NCBI GenBank assembly: GCA_022606425.2
Contig: JAHDVF020001348.1
Coordinates: 1,121,001-1,185,000, forward strand
Source: Lepidostoma basale
Taxonomy: Eukaryota > Arthropoda > Insecta > Trichoptera > Lepidostomatidae
Reading direction: 5' to 3'
DNA length: 64,000 nt
In this document: one piece after another, positions 37,801 through 45,274 of the stretch
Layout of the letters: each line of letters starts with the position of its first letter
How positions within the stretch are numbered: position 1 is the stretch's first letter
Notes under the pieces: model-generated
Told to the model about the DNA's origin: nothing
Database searches by the model: none
The model's input: only the letters and a program-made list of their open reading frames with translations
Program-made: the position numbers and the translations under genes

Positions 37801-40800
37801 ACAAGAAAGGGAAGGAAAAAAAGTCGACCAATGATTGTTACGGATACTCCTGAAAAGGAGGAAATTATGAACAGGTCATGTAATGAAAAGCTGGCTAAAA
37901 AACCCAGAAATATTCATCAAGACTTGATGATCAGCGAAGATGAATCAGAAGAAGAACCAGTACTTCAGGATTCATCAGATTCAGATTATGAATTTGAAGA
38001 CTTAATTATTCAAGAGGACGATTTACATAATGATTTCAATGGAGATCCTGGTGAAGGGAGCTTCGTCTTAGTTAAATTTACTATTGCTAAAAAGTCTGTT
38101 ATATGTTGGGAAGGTATTAAGTTTTGATAATGTAAGACAAGAGATTACCATTAGTTTTCTGCGTAAAAGGGGTATTTTTTATGATGCCAGACATTCCTGA
38201 TATTTCTACGGTAGCTCTAAATGATGTTAGATTGACACTTCCCCAGCCAAGGTATTCAGGCACAACAAAAAGACAACACTGCCATTACAAATTTCCGGTT
38301 CAATTTGATTGTATTAACGTTCGTTGATTTTTTGTCTTTTTTTATTACCTTCATTAATTTGTTATAATATTTTAATACTTATTTCTCTTCATTTTTACTT
38401 TGATTACATTATTTTTATATTACCTTGAGTGAAATAAATATTTAGTCTAAACATTGTTGTACTTTTAGCTGGTTTTATTTTAATAATACCACCATCATGT
38501 AAATGGTTCTACTCAAGCCACTACTTGATTCAATCCTACCCGTACACGGGTAGAAGTGAGCCAGTAGGTGTCTTGCTGTATTTACTCAAATTATAAAGAA
38601 TTTAAACATATTATCAAATTTGTTTTATTACCATCACATAAACAATAAACTTAGCTAACATAGGGAGCTTACTCTGCTGGTTTATCTTGTTTCCTTTCCC
38701 CAGAACAACGGTTTTAAAAAAAAGTGGTTCACTCCTACCCGTGCTCCCCTATCATTGGTGTATTGCTTTTAATATCTTTAACCTGTAAGCTGCTGAATAA
38801 TACCGGCATACTGTTTTTGCCGTGCTGGATTATTTTTCAGAACCGTGTTATTATCGAAAAAACGTGTTCTTACCGTTGTTCGTTTCCGTATAAATTATCC
38901 TTAGGTTTCGACATTATGTCAGTACAAATATAAACAATTGTTTGATAATGAAAAAATCCAAATCTTCGCAACACATCACAATAATCAAATTATATATAGT
39001 TCAAGAACAAAACACCTCACAAAAACAACACACAATAATTAACTATTTGTTCAAAATTGTTTGAAATATAATGTTCGTAATAGTTTATGAAAAAATTGGA
39101 TCGCTAAAATCGATGAAACAGATTATAAGAAACCGATTTCGCGCGCCAAAAAAAATCTACTGGAACATTCAACATCAAAGATGGTACTAATTAGAACTAA
39201 TTTGAATATTTTATCACTCGAAATTACAGATAACTAATTTTACATTCACCTAAAACCAAATGTTAGAATAAAAAATTATTCAAAGATGTCGGTATTAATA
39301 CCTAAAAGTGAAAATGCATGCGATCCGCAGCTTACAGGTTAAATAAAAAATTGATAAATGAAATCCATGGAAGACCTTGACACGTGTACCTTGGATACAA
39401 AGAGTTTGCTCGGACCTGAATCTTCTGGCATACAGGTTCTCGATGCGAGAGCATACTCTAATGGCTATTCCTCTTACGTTTGTTGGAAATGTGAAAGTAG
39501 AACAAATACTCGTACAGTAGAGATTAGGCATATAGCAGAAGTAGCGAGTGCTGCGAGCCCTGGGCCTATAGACCCTCGTGTATGGAAGTGAAGCGTGGAA
39601 TTGGTAAAAGAAGGGTGAAAGAATAAATGCAATATAAATTAGATCTCTTAAACAAATGTGTAGTAAATCTATATAATGATAGAATGTCAAATGCAAATAT
39701 AAGAAGTTAATGCAGTGTGAATGAAAGTGAAAGTGAATAAAATATTGAAAGGGTCATTAAGAAGGTTTGGACACATGGAAAGAATGAATGAATGAAGAGA
39801 GCATGGTGAAGAAAGTATATGTTAATGACTTAAATGGAACTAGAAATAGAGAAAAGGCTTAGAAAAACGTGGCACGGTTAAATCAATTAAATATTTAATG
39901 TTGACCACGTAAGGAGTCTGAAAATCGACGTGCGTTCGTGACATGATGTATGAATGTTGAGGAAGCGAGAGAAGTATGTCGGGAAAGAAAAGTGTGGCAG
40001 TCCATTATTTCTGCCTATTCCTTTGGTGAGACGGCATAATTGTTAGTTAGTTAGTTAGTGTAATCACTCTGATGAGAGCTCCACTAGGACTCAAATTCAA
40101 CTTTTTTCCGATGATGCTAGTATTCCGGAGTTTTATATATATCATTTTACCATTATATTCCAGCTAGGGGTGATCCGCGTGATGAGCAGTCGCGCCCAGC
40201 TGGTGGTGCTGGGTGTGCCGGCCTCCAACAACGACCTGGTGGTGGCACTCATCCCTCCAGCACCCGACCAGGACCTCGTTGGCGAACTTGTCGGCGTCGT
40301 GACCAACCGTTATCACATGTAAGCACTAAAGCTGTCGTCTATTCTTATTATTTTTTTCCACAAATAAAACAGATTGGAGAGACAGAGTTCGCAGTGAGTT
40401 TTTTCTCCAACGGATGAAAAAGCATCTGGAGTTGCTCGTGTATAGTGTAAAAACAAGGAATCTGCAATTCTTTGGTCACGTAATGAGAGGGGAAAAATAC
40501 TAACTCCTACAACTGATAATTCAGGGGAAAATACCAGGAAGAAGAGGACCAGGTCGGAGAAGAATTGTTCTCCAATTGATAAAAAAGCATTTGGAGTTGA
40601 CAGTCTTAAAACAAGAATCTGCAATATTTTGATCACGTAATGAGAGGAGAAAAATACCAACTCCTACAACTGATAATTCAGGGGAAAATAACAAGAAGAA
40701 GAGGACCAGGTCAGAGAAGAATCTCTTGGCTGCACAATATTGACAATGGTTCAGAAGAAGCACCACATCGCTTTTCAAAGCCGCAGTCAACAAGGTGGAA

Positions 40801-41680
40801 ATAGCTGATCGCCAACCTTTGCAGAGGAGACAGCACAAGAGAAGAAGCAGAAAACAGATTAACCTATAGTGCAGCTGACTATATTTGCAGTCAAAAAAAA
40901 TGGTTTTGAACTGCGTTTGTAGCTCATATTTGAATGTATTTTATAAATTCCTGTGTTTCAGGTCATCAGATCTATTAAAATAAAACGAAGAATTTTCTTC
41001 TATATTCACCTTAACTTTGTGTTGTGGATTCATATTTGAATAAATATAACTACATTTCATATTTTTACAACACTTTTCACACACATGTTTTATTTCACAC
41101 AGGTTATGGCACAACCTTTTTCAATGTACAAATTTTTAACAATAAAATAAAACAGAGTGATCACTTATATACTAAAAAGGGTGGAGCTATGTATAAAGGT
41201 GAAAGGGGTATAATTAGGATTGAGGAGAAGGGGAAAATAACGGGAACATTTCGAACATGGGGATTGAATTTAAATTTAATTGGTTTATTATATTTTCAAT
41301 ATATTTTACACTTTTAAAAGACATGTTTCGGTTGTGAAAATTTTTGTATTTTGAAAAAAGTTGGGTCACAACCGAAACATATCTGAAAAGTGTAATAAAG
41401 CGTTGTAAAAATACCAAGTTTAGTTAAATTTATTCAAAGAAGAAGTAACTTAATTTGAAGAAAAAATTTCATTTTTGAAATTGTTTCCAGGTTACGCGGC
41501 AGCGACTTGACCGTGGAGGTTGAGGTGGGACAGAACACGAGGTGTATGCTCGGGGGCAAAGCTCGCCCGCTGCAACTAGCACCTTCCTCTGGGGCCCCGG
41601 GACCATTCTCCCACACGCAGAACACCATCAACCACCATCCTGACCCCGCACACTCCAACAATAACAACTCCAACTATTAA
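19634..41680 (+). CDS. Myo1D: Unconventional myosin ID (class I myosin), 14 exons, N-terminal exon missing
   Basis: This is a single-headed, actin-activated ATPase motor that works at membranes; Drosophila Myo31DF, the same subfamily, controls left-right chirality. Joined exons are 19634-19814, 20645-20766, 22835-23054, 24281-24481, 25980-26373, 27512-27669, 28596-28717, 29605-29755, 31208-31354, 32722-33098, 34397-34594, 36219-36513, 40164-40318 and 41491-41680. They total 2911 nt, about 970 residues; the family is near 1000. All junctions are GT/AG and in phase. Visible motifs are the P-loop GESGAGKT, switch [17 protein letters not shown], switch [12 protein letters not shown] motifs and a basic TH1 tail. 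The first base completes a codon begun in an upstream exon, so about 30 N-terminal residues lie on an exon I could not find. Exons are GC-rich and introns AT-rich and full of repeats. No frame lesion was seen, so the gene looks functional. Confidence 0.96.
19838..20290. repeat. 31-bp minisatellite, about 14 units, in a myosin intron
   Basis: The unit is 'gaatttgaagtgatggattt' plus 'cgaatgttagt'. It starts 24 bp after the splice donor of the P-loop-preceding exon; the last units decay towards 20400. The long open frame on the - strand here is a by-product of a repeat whose length is not a multiple of 3 but lacks stops. Confidence 0.92.
20645..20766 (+). CDS. Myo1D: Myo1D exon with P-loop
   Basis: It carries the ATP-binding P-loop [14 protein letters not shown], the hallmark of myosin heads. 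The acceptor is TTTCAG and the donor GTGAGG. It ends two bases into an Arg codon that the next exon completes. Confidence 0.95.
20868..20945 (+). other. Possible tRNA-like SINE head
   Basis: 'gggtgatggtctag' and, 40 bp on, 'ggttcaatcctag' resemble weak A and B boxes. There is no acceptor-stem pairing I could verify. Confidence 0.3.
21055..21180 (-). pseudogene. LINE tail, family A, antisense scrap
   Basis: 'gtaagcagagagaatggacta' through 'tttctccacattcatacat' is the complement of the family-A 3' end. Confidence 0.6.
21235..21750 (+). pseudogene. LINE C-terminal fragment, family H
   Basis: It encodes [20 protein letters not shown], a premature stop after FLRSIFKIY, then [20 protein letters not shown] and [20 protein letters not shown]. 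It ends 'ggccctatgcaccacagaggtgtgacaggac'. Close relatives are 47690-48070 (-) and 44795-45270 (-). Confidence 0.85.
21870..22135 (+). pseudogene. LINE fragment, family E
   Basis: It encodes [20 protein letters not shown], then [20 protein letters not shown], nearly the 3' half of 9036-9470. Confidence 0.78.
22150..22600 (+). pseudogene. LINE C-terminal fragment, family I
   Basis: The reading frame at 22316-22573 gives [36 protein letters not shown] and a closing [11 protein letters not shown]. The upstream part ([13 protein letters not shown]…) is broken. Confidence 0.8.
22653..22790 (-). pseudogene. LINE tail, family A, antisense scrap
   Basis: 'taactaactaactgtcacgcc' and 'tctctcgattcctcaacattcatacatcatg' are the complement of the family-A 3' end. 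It lies 45 bp before the switch I exon. Confidence 0.65.
22835..23054 (+). CDS. Myo1D: Myo1D exon with switch I
   Basis: It encodes [18 protein letters not shown] (switch I, nucleotide gate) and the [14 protein letters not shown] segment, both near-invariant in class I myosins. The acceptor is TTTTCCAG and the donor GTTAAA. It ends on a full codon. Confidence 0.95.
23105..24240 (-). pseudogene. Longest LINE-A copy in the window, interrupted by a SINE
   Basis: The 3' part is 23105-23371 and the 5' part 23640-24240; the SINE at 23372-23640 sits between them at the WFGH-encoding region. The - strand of 23958-24242 encodes [20 protein letters not shown] (the RT catalytic box, normally Y-A/V-D-D, here AIDAV), then [17 protein letters not shown]. 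23703-23957 continues with [20 protein letters not shown] and [20 protein letters not shown]. Dead copy with frame breaks. Confidence 0.82.
23372..23640 (+). mobile_element. tRNA-derived SINE inserted in a LINE
   Basis: The head 'ccttcgtggcagagtggttacgagctc' (A box TGGCAGAGTGG) and 'gggttcgattcccgg' (B box) form a tRNA-like promoter. The body is 'tagaattcacgtgacaataaaatggcgatag…catgtcacgagaatcaatataatagct' and the tail is A-rich. Confidence 0.88.
24281..24481 (+). CDS. Myo1D: Myo1D exon, upper 50K region
   Basis: It begins directly after TTTCTAG and ends before GTAATT, phase 0 at both sides. The peptide (MMGGSSDTQ… to …[14 protein letters not shown]) fits the weakly conserved loop and helix before the HLGN-like motif. 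It is the most divergent exon, and is placed by splice sites, phase and position between switch I and the next exon. Confidence 0.85.
24627..24875 (+). mobile_element. tRNA-derived SINE, full-length type
   Basis: A box 'tggccgagttgg', B box 'gggttcgattccc', then the shared body and a longer 3' part ('ccctttacatcgatttggcac…gtaaagagcgattcaacaaaataataat'). It lies in the intron before the switch II exon. Confidence 0.88.
25011..25895 (+). pseudogene. Mariner with central deletion
   Basis: It encodes [40 protein letters not shown] and [20 protein letters not shown], an N-terminal mariner DNA-binding domain. It then jumps to [20 protein letters not shown] near 25590-25650 and [18 protein letters not shown] at the end. 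The region with the first two catalytic Asp residues is lost. Ends start 'tgttcaaaaagtatcgtgaat'; the right end is decayed. Confidence 0.82.
25980..26373 (+). CDS. Myo1D: Myo1D exon with switch II
   Basis: It encodes the helix with [20 protein letters not shown], then switch II ([11 protein letters not shown]) and [19 protein letters not shown], the relay region. The acceptor is ATCTTTCAG and the donor GTAAAT. It ends one base into a Glu codon. Confidence 0.96.
26419..26531. repeat. 24-bp tandem repeat, 5 units
   Basis: The unit 'ctgaacttataattactcat' plus 'gt' or 'tt' begins about 45 bp after the switch II exon. Confidence 0.85.
26615..27249 (-). pseudogene. piggyBac-like remnant
   Basis: TTAA lies at both ends (26611-26614 and 27250-27253). 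The termini are CCCTTTCCTGTCC and its diverged complement, and subterminal 'tgacatttgacataggac'-type repeats lie at 27175-27240. On the - strand near 26875-26780 an acidic start (MPRITK, stop, then [19 protein letters not shown]) resembles piggyBac transposase N-termini. No catalytic domain remains. Confidence 0.7.
27254..27511. other. Intron sequence, no feature
   Basis: AT-rich and ends in the acceptor of the next myosin exon. Confidence 0.4.
27512..27669 (+). CDS. Myo1D: Myo1D exon, relay helix to lower 50K
   Basis: It continues the relay helix ([15 protein letters not shown]) and reaches the DEACLNPTQ actin-interface segment. The acceptor is TTGCTTCCAG and the donor GTAAGG; it ends in phase 0. 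Confidence 0.94.
27695..28000 (+). repeat. LINE tail scrap and interspersed repeat
   Basis: 27695-27825 has a 'gatgagccaggatagaaaag…ggagagccgacctcagatgatgggaaatgg' RT-tail pattern. 27840-28000 ('gaacataggggttcccaatcagcttgaaaaaatg…agagtccgttcacgacagggagatcg') recurs in parts at 29270-29330 and 46815-46905. Confidence 0.5.
28596..28717 (+). CDS. Myo1D: Myo1D exon, lower 50K
   Basis: It encodes [20 protein letters not shown] and a KEHFRIT end that joins to HYAGDV in the next exon. The donor is GTGAGT and the last codon is split after two bases. Confidence 0.93.
28756..29590 (-). repeat. LINE-A2 pieces around an interspersed repeat (family J)
   Basis: 28756-28880 and 29460-29590 are antisense LINE-A/A2 fragments. 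28890-29330 belongs to family J ('catttaggcgacacatttggacacaaaacggtg', 'catatcagaaggaac'), whose other copy lies in reverse at 52085-52210 plus 52690-52885. Family J probably inserted into the LINE copy. Confidence 0.6.
29605..29755 (+). CDS. Myo1D: Myo1D exon with HYAGDV
   Basis: It encodes [19 protein letters not shown], a signature of the myosin motor, and MWPEGATH. The acceptor is ATATTCCAG and the donor GTATAC. Confidence 0.95.
30063..30353. mobile_element. hAT-type MITE
   Basis: 15-bp inverted ends CAGCGGTCGGGGAAC/GTTCCCCGACCGCTG, flanked by 8-bp near-duplicates gcatagag (30055-30062) and gtgtagag (30354-30361). 291 bp, no ORF. hAT assignment rests on the 8-bp target and the CAG-type end. 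Confidence 0.8.
30365..31200. other. Intron sequence, no gene seen
   Basis: 30440-30490 carries the 'tttcgacagcggtcagtttcg' motif. The rest is unassigned. Confidence 0.4.
31208..31354 (+). CDS. Myo1D: Myo1D exon, actin-binding helix region
   Basis: It encodes [20 protein letters not shown] then VRCVKPN, the classic actin-binding and SH-region segment. The acceptor is TTTTCAG and the donor GTGAGA; phase 0 on both sides. Confidence 0.95.
31435..31870 (-). pseudogene. LINE C-terminal fragment, family K
   Basis: The - strand encodes [37 protein letters not shown] and [16 protein letters not shown]. Its upstream part is repeated on the + strand at 47110-47325. Confidence 0.78.
31900..32235 (-). 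pseudogene. LINE RT fragment, antisense
   Basis: The - strand encodes [20 protein letters not shown], the K-x-x-x-Y-x-x-x-L…YG-E-W RT thumb motif. It meets a + strand LINE tail head to head. Confidence 0.7.
32262..32690 (+). pseudogene. LINE tail, family A2
   Basis: A long open frame with [38 protein letters not shown] and [18 protein letters not shown], ending 'ggcgtgatggtttgttaataagttagtta', 32 bp before the converter exon. A related piece is at 42190-42525. Confidence 0.82.
32722..33098 (+). CDS. Myo1D: Myo1D exon, converter and IQ motif 1
   Basis: It begins [20 protein letters not shown] (SH helix), passes the converter ([22 protein letters not shown]) and enters the lever arm with [16 protein letters not shown], an IQ motif expected to bind calmodulin. 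A second IQ motif starts at ALIIARAW and is split by the intron. The exon is very GC-rich. The donor is GTATGC, phase 2. Confidence 0.95.
33140..33480 (-). pseudogene. LINE C-terminal fragment, family C, antisense
   Basis: Similar to 41880-42185 ('ccttccaccgcagttg', 'tctccaagt', 'ccatttttcatc', 'gctacgtgacc', 'ttttttctctcac'). It begins about 40 bp after the splice donor at 33099. Confidence 0.7.
33985..34330. repeat. Interspersed repeat, family G, copy 2
   Basis: 33985-34150 matches 16255-16640. 34150-34330 continues with 'gacgtcgatctccaaggagattgtg' and a part related to family J. Confidence 0.55.
34397..34594 (+). CDS. Myo1D: Myo1D exon, IQ motif 2 and post-IQ linker
   Basis: It completes the second IQ motif ([14 protein letters not shown]) and encodes the Myo1D-type linker WPAPAPRG…[11 protein letters not shown]…WPQL. 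The donor is GTCAGT, less usual than GTRAGT. It is chosen because it restores the frame to the next exon. Confidence 0.9.
34697..35407 (+). pseudogene. LINE-A copy, best-preserved C-terminus
   Basis: [20 protein letters not shown] leads to a frame break near 34845. An open frame of about 160 codons from 34886 then gives [57 protein letters not shown] and a stop. The end is 'cccttcggggagacagcgtgatgg' plus (TTAG)5. It is a good reference for the family. Confidence 0.88.
35410..35990. other. Intron sequence, no gene seen
   Basis: AT-rich; no repeat family recognised. Confidence 0.4.
36000..36165 (+). pseudogene. LINE tail, family A2, 3' end only
   Basis: 'ggttggtcatgctagaaattggaagaatcga' through 'gcctacccctgcagagaaacggcgggatgg' and a GTTT tail; very close to 7520-7672. 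Confidence 0.75.
36219..36513 (+). CDS. Myo1D: Myo1D exon, TH1 tail (part 1)
   Basis: It encodes [17 protein letters not shown] then [19 protein letters not shown] and [16 protein letters not shown]. This is the basic TH1 tail, which in class I myosins binds acidic phospholipids. The acceptor is ATATAACAG and the donor GTAATT, phase 0. Confidence 0.94.
37025..38749 (+). mobile_element. Pogo-like transposon with deleted transposase
   Basis: Inverted ends are GGGGAGCACGGGTAGAAGTG and its near-complement at 38728-38749, with TA on both sides. 37510-37614 encodes a pogo-type start ([20 protein letters not shown]…LIKAGKSL). 37831-38127 encodes an acidic C-terminus ([20 protein letters not shown]…GSFVLVKF) and 38126-38330 an out-of-frame last part. 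The DDE core and most of the DNA-binding domain are missing. It lies in the myosin TH1 intron. Confidence 0.85.
38755..39420. other. Intron sequence, no gene seen
   Basis: AT-rich. A GGCTATTCCTCTTACG-type scrap at 39464-39480 recurs at about 48958 and 54801. Confidence 0.4.
39576..40060 (+). pseudogene. LINE tail, family A
   Basis: 'tatggaagtgaagcgtggaattggtaaaag' through 'ctgcctattcctttggtgagacggcataattgttagttagttagtta'; frames destroyed. Confidence 0.75.
40164..40318 (+). CDS. Myo1D: Myo1D exon, TH1 tail (part 2)
   Basis: It encodes [19 protein letters not shown] and [14 protein letters not shown], the PH-like strands of the TH1 tail. The acceptor is TATATTCCAG and the donor GTAAGC; the last codon is split after two bases. 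It follows the largest intron (3.65 kb), which contains a pogo element. Confidence 0.93.
40370..40860 (+). pseudogene. LINE fragment with internal tandem duplication
   Basis: 'aaaaagcatctggagttg…aatctgcaattctttggtcacgtaatgagagg…ggaccaggtcggagaagaat' at about 40415-40560 is repeated at about 40578-40722. The product type is [11 protein letters not shown] and RRGPGRRR, an RT C-terminus related to family B. Confidence 0.75.
41318..41410. repeat. Hairpin repeat in the last myosin intron
   Basis: 'gacatgtttcggttgtga' and 'tcacaaccgaaacatatc' form inverted arms around about 30 bp. Probably a MITE scrap. Confidence 0.6.
41491..41680 (+). CDS. Myo1D: Myo1D last coding exon
   Basis: It opens with [20 protein letters not shown], matching the end of the TH1 domain. 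It finishes in a low-complexity His/Asn-rich stretch ([18 protein letters not shown]) and TAA at 41678-41680. The acceptor is TTGTTTCCAG. No clear AATAAA lies close behind the stop, so the 3' UTR end is not assigned. Confidence 0.92.
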
Positions 41681-41879
41681 ATAACACTGCAGTTTATTAT
41701 AATTCAAATCAAATAGCAACGAAAAAAGATTGAAGGATTTTTTATTTTGGATTTGGGAAATTTTATAATGTTCAAATCATTGAATATTGATCAAGGTTCA
41801 TGGGATGCCACTTGAACCTTTTTAATGTGATAGTTTCCCGTTGCTTTCCACACATTTGAATACAGCAGGTTCTTCTTCT

Positions 41880-42185
41880 TCTTCCTCAGTCTATTCCCGT
41901 CCACTCCTGGACAAAGGCCTCCTCCGTTCGCTTCCATGTCACTTTGTCCTGTGCAGACTGAATCCAGGTTATTCCGACGTGTCTGTTTAGATCATCCTTC
42001 CACCGCAGTTGCGGTCGCCCTGTACTTCTCTTTGCGGTCCACGGTCTCCAAGTCACCAGTCTTCTTGTCCATTTTTCATCTGAGCTTCTGGCTACGTGAC
42101 CTGCCTATTGCCATTTTAGAGTCGCCACCCAGTGAATGATGTCAGTGACCTTTGTTTTTTCTCTCACCGTATCGTTTCTGACTCT
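41880..42185 (-). pseudogene. LINE C-terminal fragment, family C, antisense
   Basis: The - strand gives a degraded K-M-A-I-G-R-S-R-S-Q-K-L-R (AGHVAR-like) segment and, near its end, a GGGLCPGVDGN tail. It begins about 200 bp after the myosin stop codon. Confidence 0.7.
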
Positions 42186-42189
42186 AAAA

Positions 42190-42525
42190 TCAATATATGA
42201 TAGAAAACCGAAGTGCATCGATTGCATAATAAGCAAAATTAAAAAAGGATCCCTGAGATAGTTTGGACATATGGATCGAATGGACGAGAGAAGAATGATT
42301 AAAATGCTGTATACAAGCAGTGTGAGTGGAAAGAGAAGCCGTGGAAGACCAGAAGCATGACCAAACTAATTTTCACCAAGCCACATTCGAAGTCAGAAAA
42401 ATCGAAAAGGATGCATGTTACGATCTATGAATGTGGAGGAAGCTAGACAGGTATGTCAGGACAGAAGGGTATGGCGGTCTATTCTCTCTGCCTCCGAAGA
42501 AACGGCGTGATGGTTAGTTAGTTAT
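42190..42525 (+). pseudogene. LINE tail, family A2
   Basis: Near-identical in parts to 32300-32690 ('aaaattaaaaaaggatccctgag', 'atacaagcagtgtgagtggaaagagaagccg'), ending 'gaaacggcgtgatggttagttagtta'. Confidence 0.75.
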
Positions 42526-42529
42526 TTTT

Positions 42530-43100
42530 TAGTAAATGAAATATTTTTTGTATTATATCACTGATTTCGTAATTTATTTAGCATTTTCACACAAATAACT
42601 GCATTAACCAATAATTGTTTAGCTGTTATTTGATTCTTCAGCATTTAAATTTATTTCATATTTTGTATGCTAAAATAAAAATTCCTTTGATGTTTTACAC
42701 AACGAATTAATAAACAATTTCAAAATGTGTGTGTGCAAAATTTTACATAATATAACCATAATGCTTCGTCAGATCAACATTACACAAGTGTTTTCCCAGA
42801 AAAAATAAGCAAACCTTGCAATGGTATTCTTGTAATTTTAATTTTAACTTATTTTTCAAATTTAAAATGGAATTCAATATTGAAATGCGTAGGTTGATAA
42901 ATATGTGTTTATGTTATCAAAATTTTACTTGCAACATGATTTCTATATGAAAATATTTATTTCAATCAATGCATTAAAAAAATAATAAGAACATTTTGAT
43001 TGTAATTTATGTATTTGATACTTTCTAGCTGTTATTATGTATTATTTGAAATCAAATGGTAAAATTCTTTTTTAAACTTTTATCTGTCTTACCATAGATG
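42530..43100. other. AT-rich flank, no gene seen
   Basis: It contains an AATAAA at 42674-42679 that could serve distal polyadenylation of the myosin transcript, but nothing links it. Confidence 0.35.
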
Positions 43101-43101
43101 T

Positions 43102-43514
43102 AATTGAGGGTATTATTTGCAAACCCGGCAAACTCCACCAACAATCAAAAGTGAGATATGATTTGGGTCTTATTCATAATACATTTGCACACAATTTTTA
43201 TTTTGTTTTTCAGTTTCAAATTCGGCTTCATTCTGAAAAATTTTGCTATTAAAATATGGTTTGTTGCAAACATGGCTACCTCCACTTGAGTGTTGCAAAG
43301 GTGGCAAACTCCAAAATGAAATTCATTATTTTACTTTAATTATCAACATAATGATGATTATTTCATGGCTGATTACTTTTAAAATACCAACTGGTTGAGA
43401 TGAAAAAAATAAATATTGTAAAAAAGCGCATTTTATTAGCGTATCAGTTTTTTGCGATTTACTCAAAACATCGAATGATGGAGTTTGCCAGATTTGCAAC
43501 TAATACCCTCAATT
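43102..43514. mobile_element. MITE with 35-bp inverted ends
   Basis: AATTGAGGGTATTATTTGCA plus AACCCGGCAAACTCCA at the left; the complement with few changes at 43478-43514. No ORF. Confidence 0.8.
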
Positions 43515-43861
43515 GTCGTTTGTAACGGAATATACATTAGATTTTCAAATAATCAATTAAGCAGAATACAAAGCGTATTCAATGATGACCATGATTTTAC
43601 CAGATGTGCGATTGTTTGCACCAGATTAAATATTAAAACTGTCAAGTTTTATAAGCAATTTTAAGTTATTCCAATGAATTCCTTAAGACATTTCATACAA
43701 CATATATAATAATTGTCTGTAAATACTTAAGTGTGATGATGAATTAATTTAGTGTGATTTAATTGTATATTTATTTATTATCTAAGTTACTTTAAAATCA
43801 TTGTTTTTTTTAATTATATATAAATATAAAAAACTGCCATCTTAAAGTGGTATAAAATAAG

Positions 43862-44190
43862 TATTCATAGTCTGAGAGGGAGTCATCGTTGCTGGATTTT
43901 GTAGTCGAAGATCCTCTCATCCTCCATTTTCTTCATCGCTGGTGTGATACGAGAACAAGCCAATTCTAGAGACACAGGTTCTCCCACAAACATTGCATGT
44001 AAGGTCTCTGTTGGTTCCGCTGACAAAGGACGGCAGTGCGCATTTTGTTCAGAGATATTTTTGGGTGTAACTGTACCATCCGCTCTAGAACAAACATTTC
44101 ATAATCCAAGCCAGTCAAGTGCCAGCTGTTTCAAATGACTGGAGATGTTGCCCAGCGAAAATAATCCTTGAAAAGCTTCTTTTGTCCTCT
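43862..44190 (-). pseudogene. LINE C-terminal zinc-finger fragment
   Basis: The - strand encodes LTCNVCGRTCVSRIGLFSYH, the C-x2-C…H finger often found at the extreme C-terminus of certain RT proteins. Surrounding frames are broken. Confidence 0.6.
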
Positions 44191-44199
44191 ACAACAAGA

Positions 44200-44790
44200 G
44201 TTATCTGAAAATTATGTTTCTTTTCCCAAATGGTACTTCTTGGTCTATGTCGTATGACCCGTTTGTGACCGTGTGCTATCCTGGCATAATGATATCCAGC
44301 TGTCCTTCATAAACAACGCAACAAATGTTCTAATTTCTGTGTAGAAAGGATGGACCATCGAGAGACGGTGGCGGTTCTTCTGCTAACATCTTCCCCTGCT
44401 CTAGATGCCCTGATTTCTTAAAGCAGATGATTTCTTATACATTTATTCTCTCATGAGTAAGTCCTATGGAGTTGACATATCTAGTTTATCTAGCTTACAG
44501 CTGTTTTGTATTGTGAAGCATAATTGTGATCTCTTCCAATGAAACCTGAGTTTGTATTCTAACACAGTTTCATATTCTGCTAATTTCTTTTGAATGTAAC
44601 ATTAGATGTTTTAACATTTGGTTAATCAGACAATATCAATAGTGCTCTGTTCTTGAGAAATGTATCATATTTTCAAAACATTCTTTGATTACACTATGAA
44701 AAAGCAGTATGCAAATTATATATGGCATGTAAAACAACCTGAGAACACTGATTCAGAAGTCAAACGCCATTTGACATTGTTTGGGAACAA
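44200..44790. other. LINE-D scrap and unassigned sequence
   Basis: 44223-44310 matches the family-D 3' end antisense ('gtcgtatgacccgtttgtgac'). The rest has no feature. Confidence 0.4.
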
Positions 44791-44794
44791 AAGA

Positions 44795-45270
44795 TCTTGA
44801 ATATTGAAAGGAGACACCTATTTATAAACAACTGGAGTTTTCAAATAACATCTGACTTGTTCTCCGATTGGCCTTTCGTGCAAATGACGGCTTTTGGCAC
44901 TGTTTGAGGCCAAAAGATCTTGAATAAATATGTTAATTCTGTGGTTTTTATCTTCGTCTTGTTCTGTCCCGACCCCATGGTGCATCGGGCCTCAAGACTT
45001 CTTCACCAGACTATCACACGCTTGCTGCCTAACACCATTTCATGTGAGTCTTTTTGTCTTAACCTCGTCCTGCAGGGTTCTTCTCCAGGTGGCTCTAGGT
45101 CAGCCCAGGGGACAGGGGACCATTCTAGTACGCCCTGAGTGATGCAGGGTGGGTTCCATCTCAGGGTGTGAACGATACATATTTTGTGCCTATCGACTTA
45201 TTCTCTGATTGGTATTTCACCTGCCATGATCCAGAGAATGGGATTTGACACTGAGCAGGTGTCCAATGAT
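44795..45270 (-). pseudogene. LINE C-terminal fragment, family H, rearranged
   Basis: It carries the complement of 'tgcatcgggcctcaag', 'cctcgtcctgcagggttcttctccaggtgg' and 'gtgatgcagggtgggttcc', as in 47690-48070. The 5' portion appears on both sides, so the copy is duplicated or rearranged. Confidence 0.7.
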
Positions 45271-45274
45271 ATCC

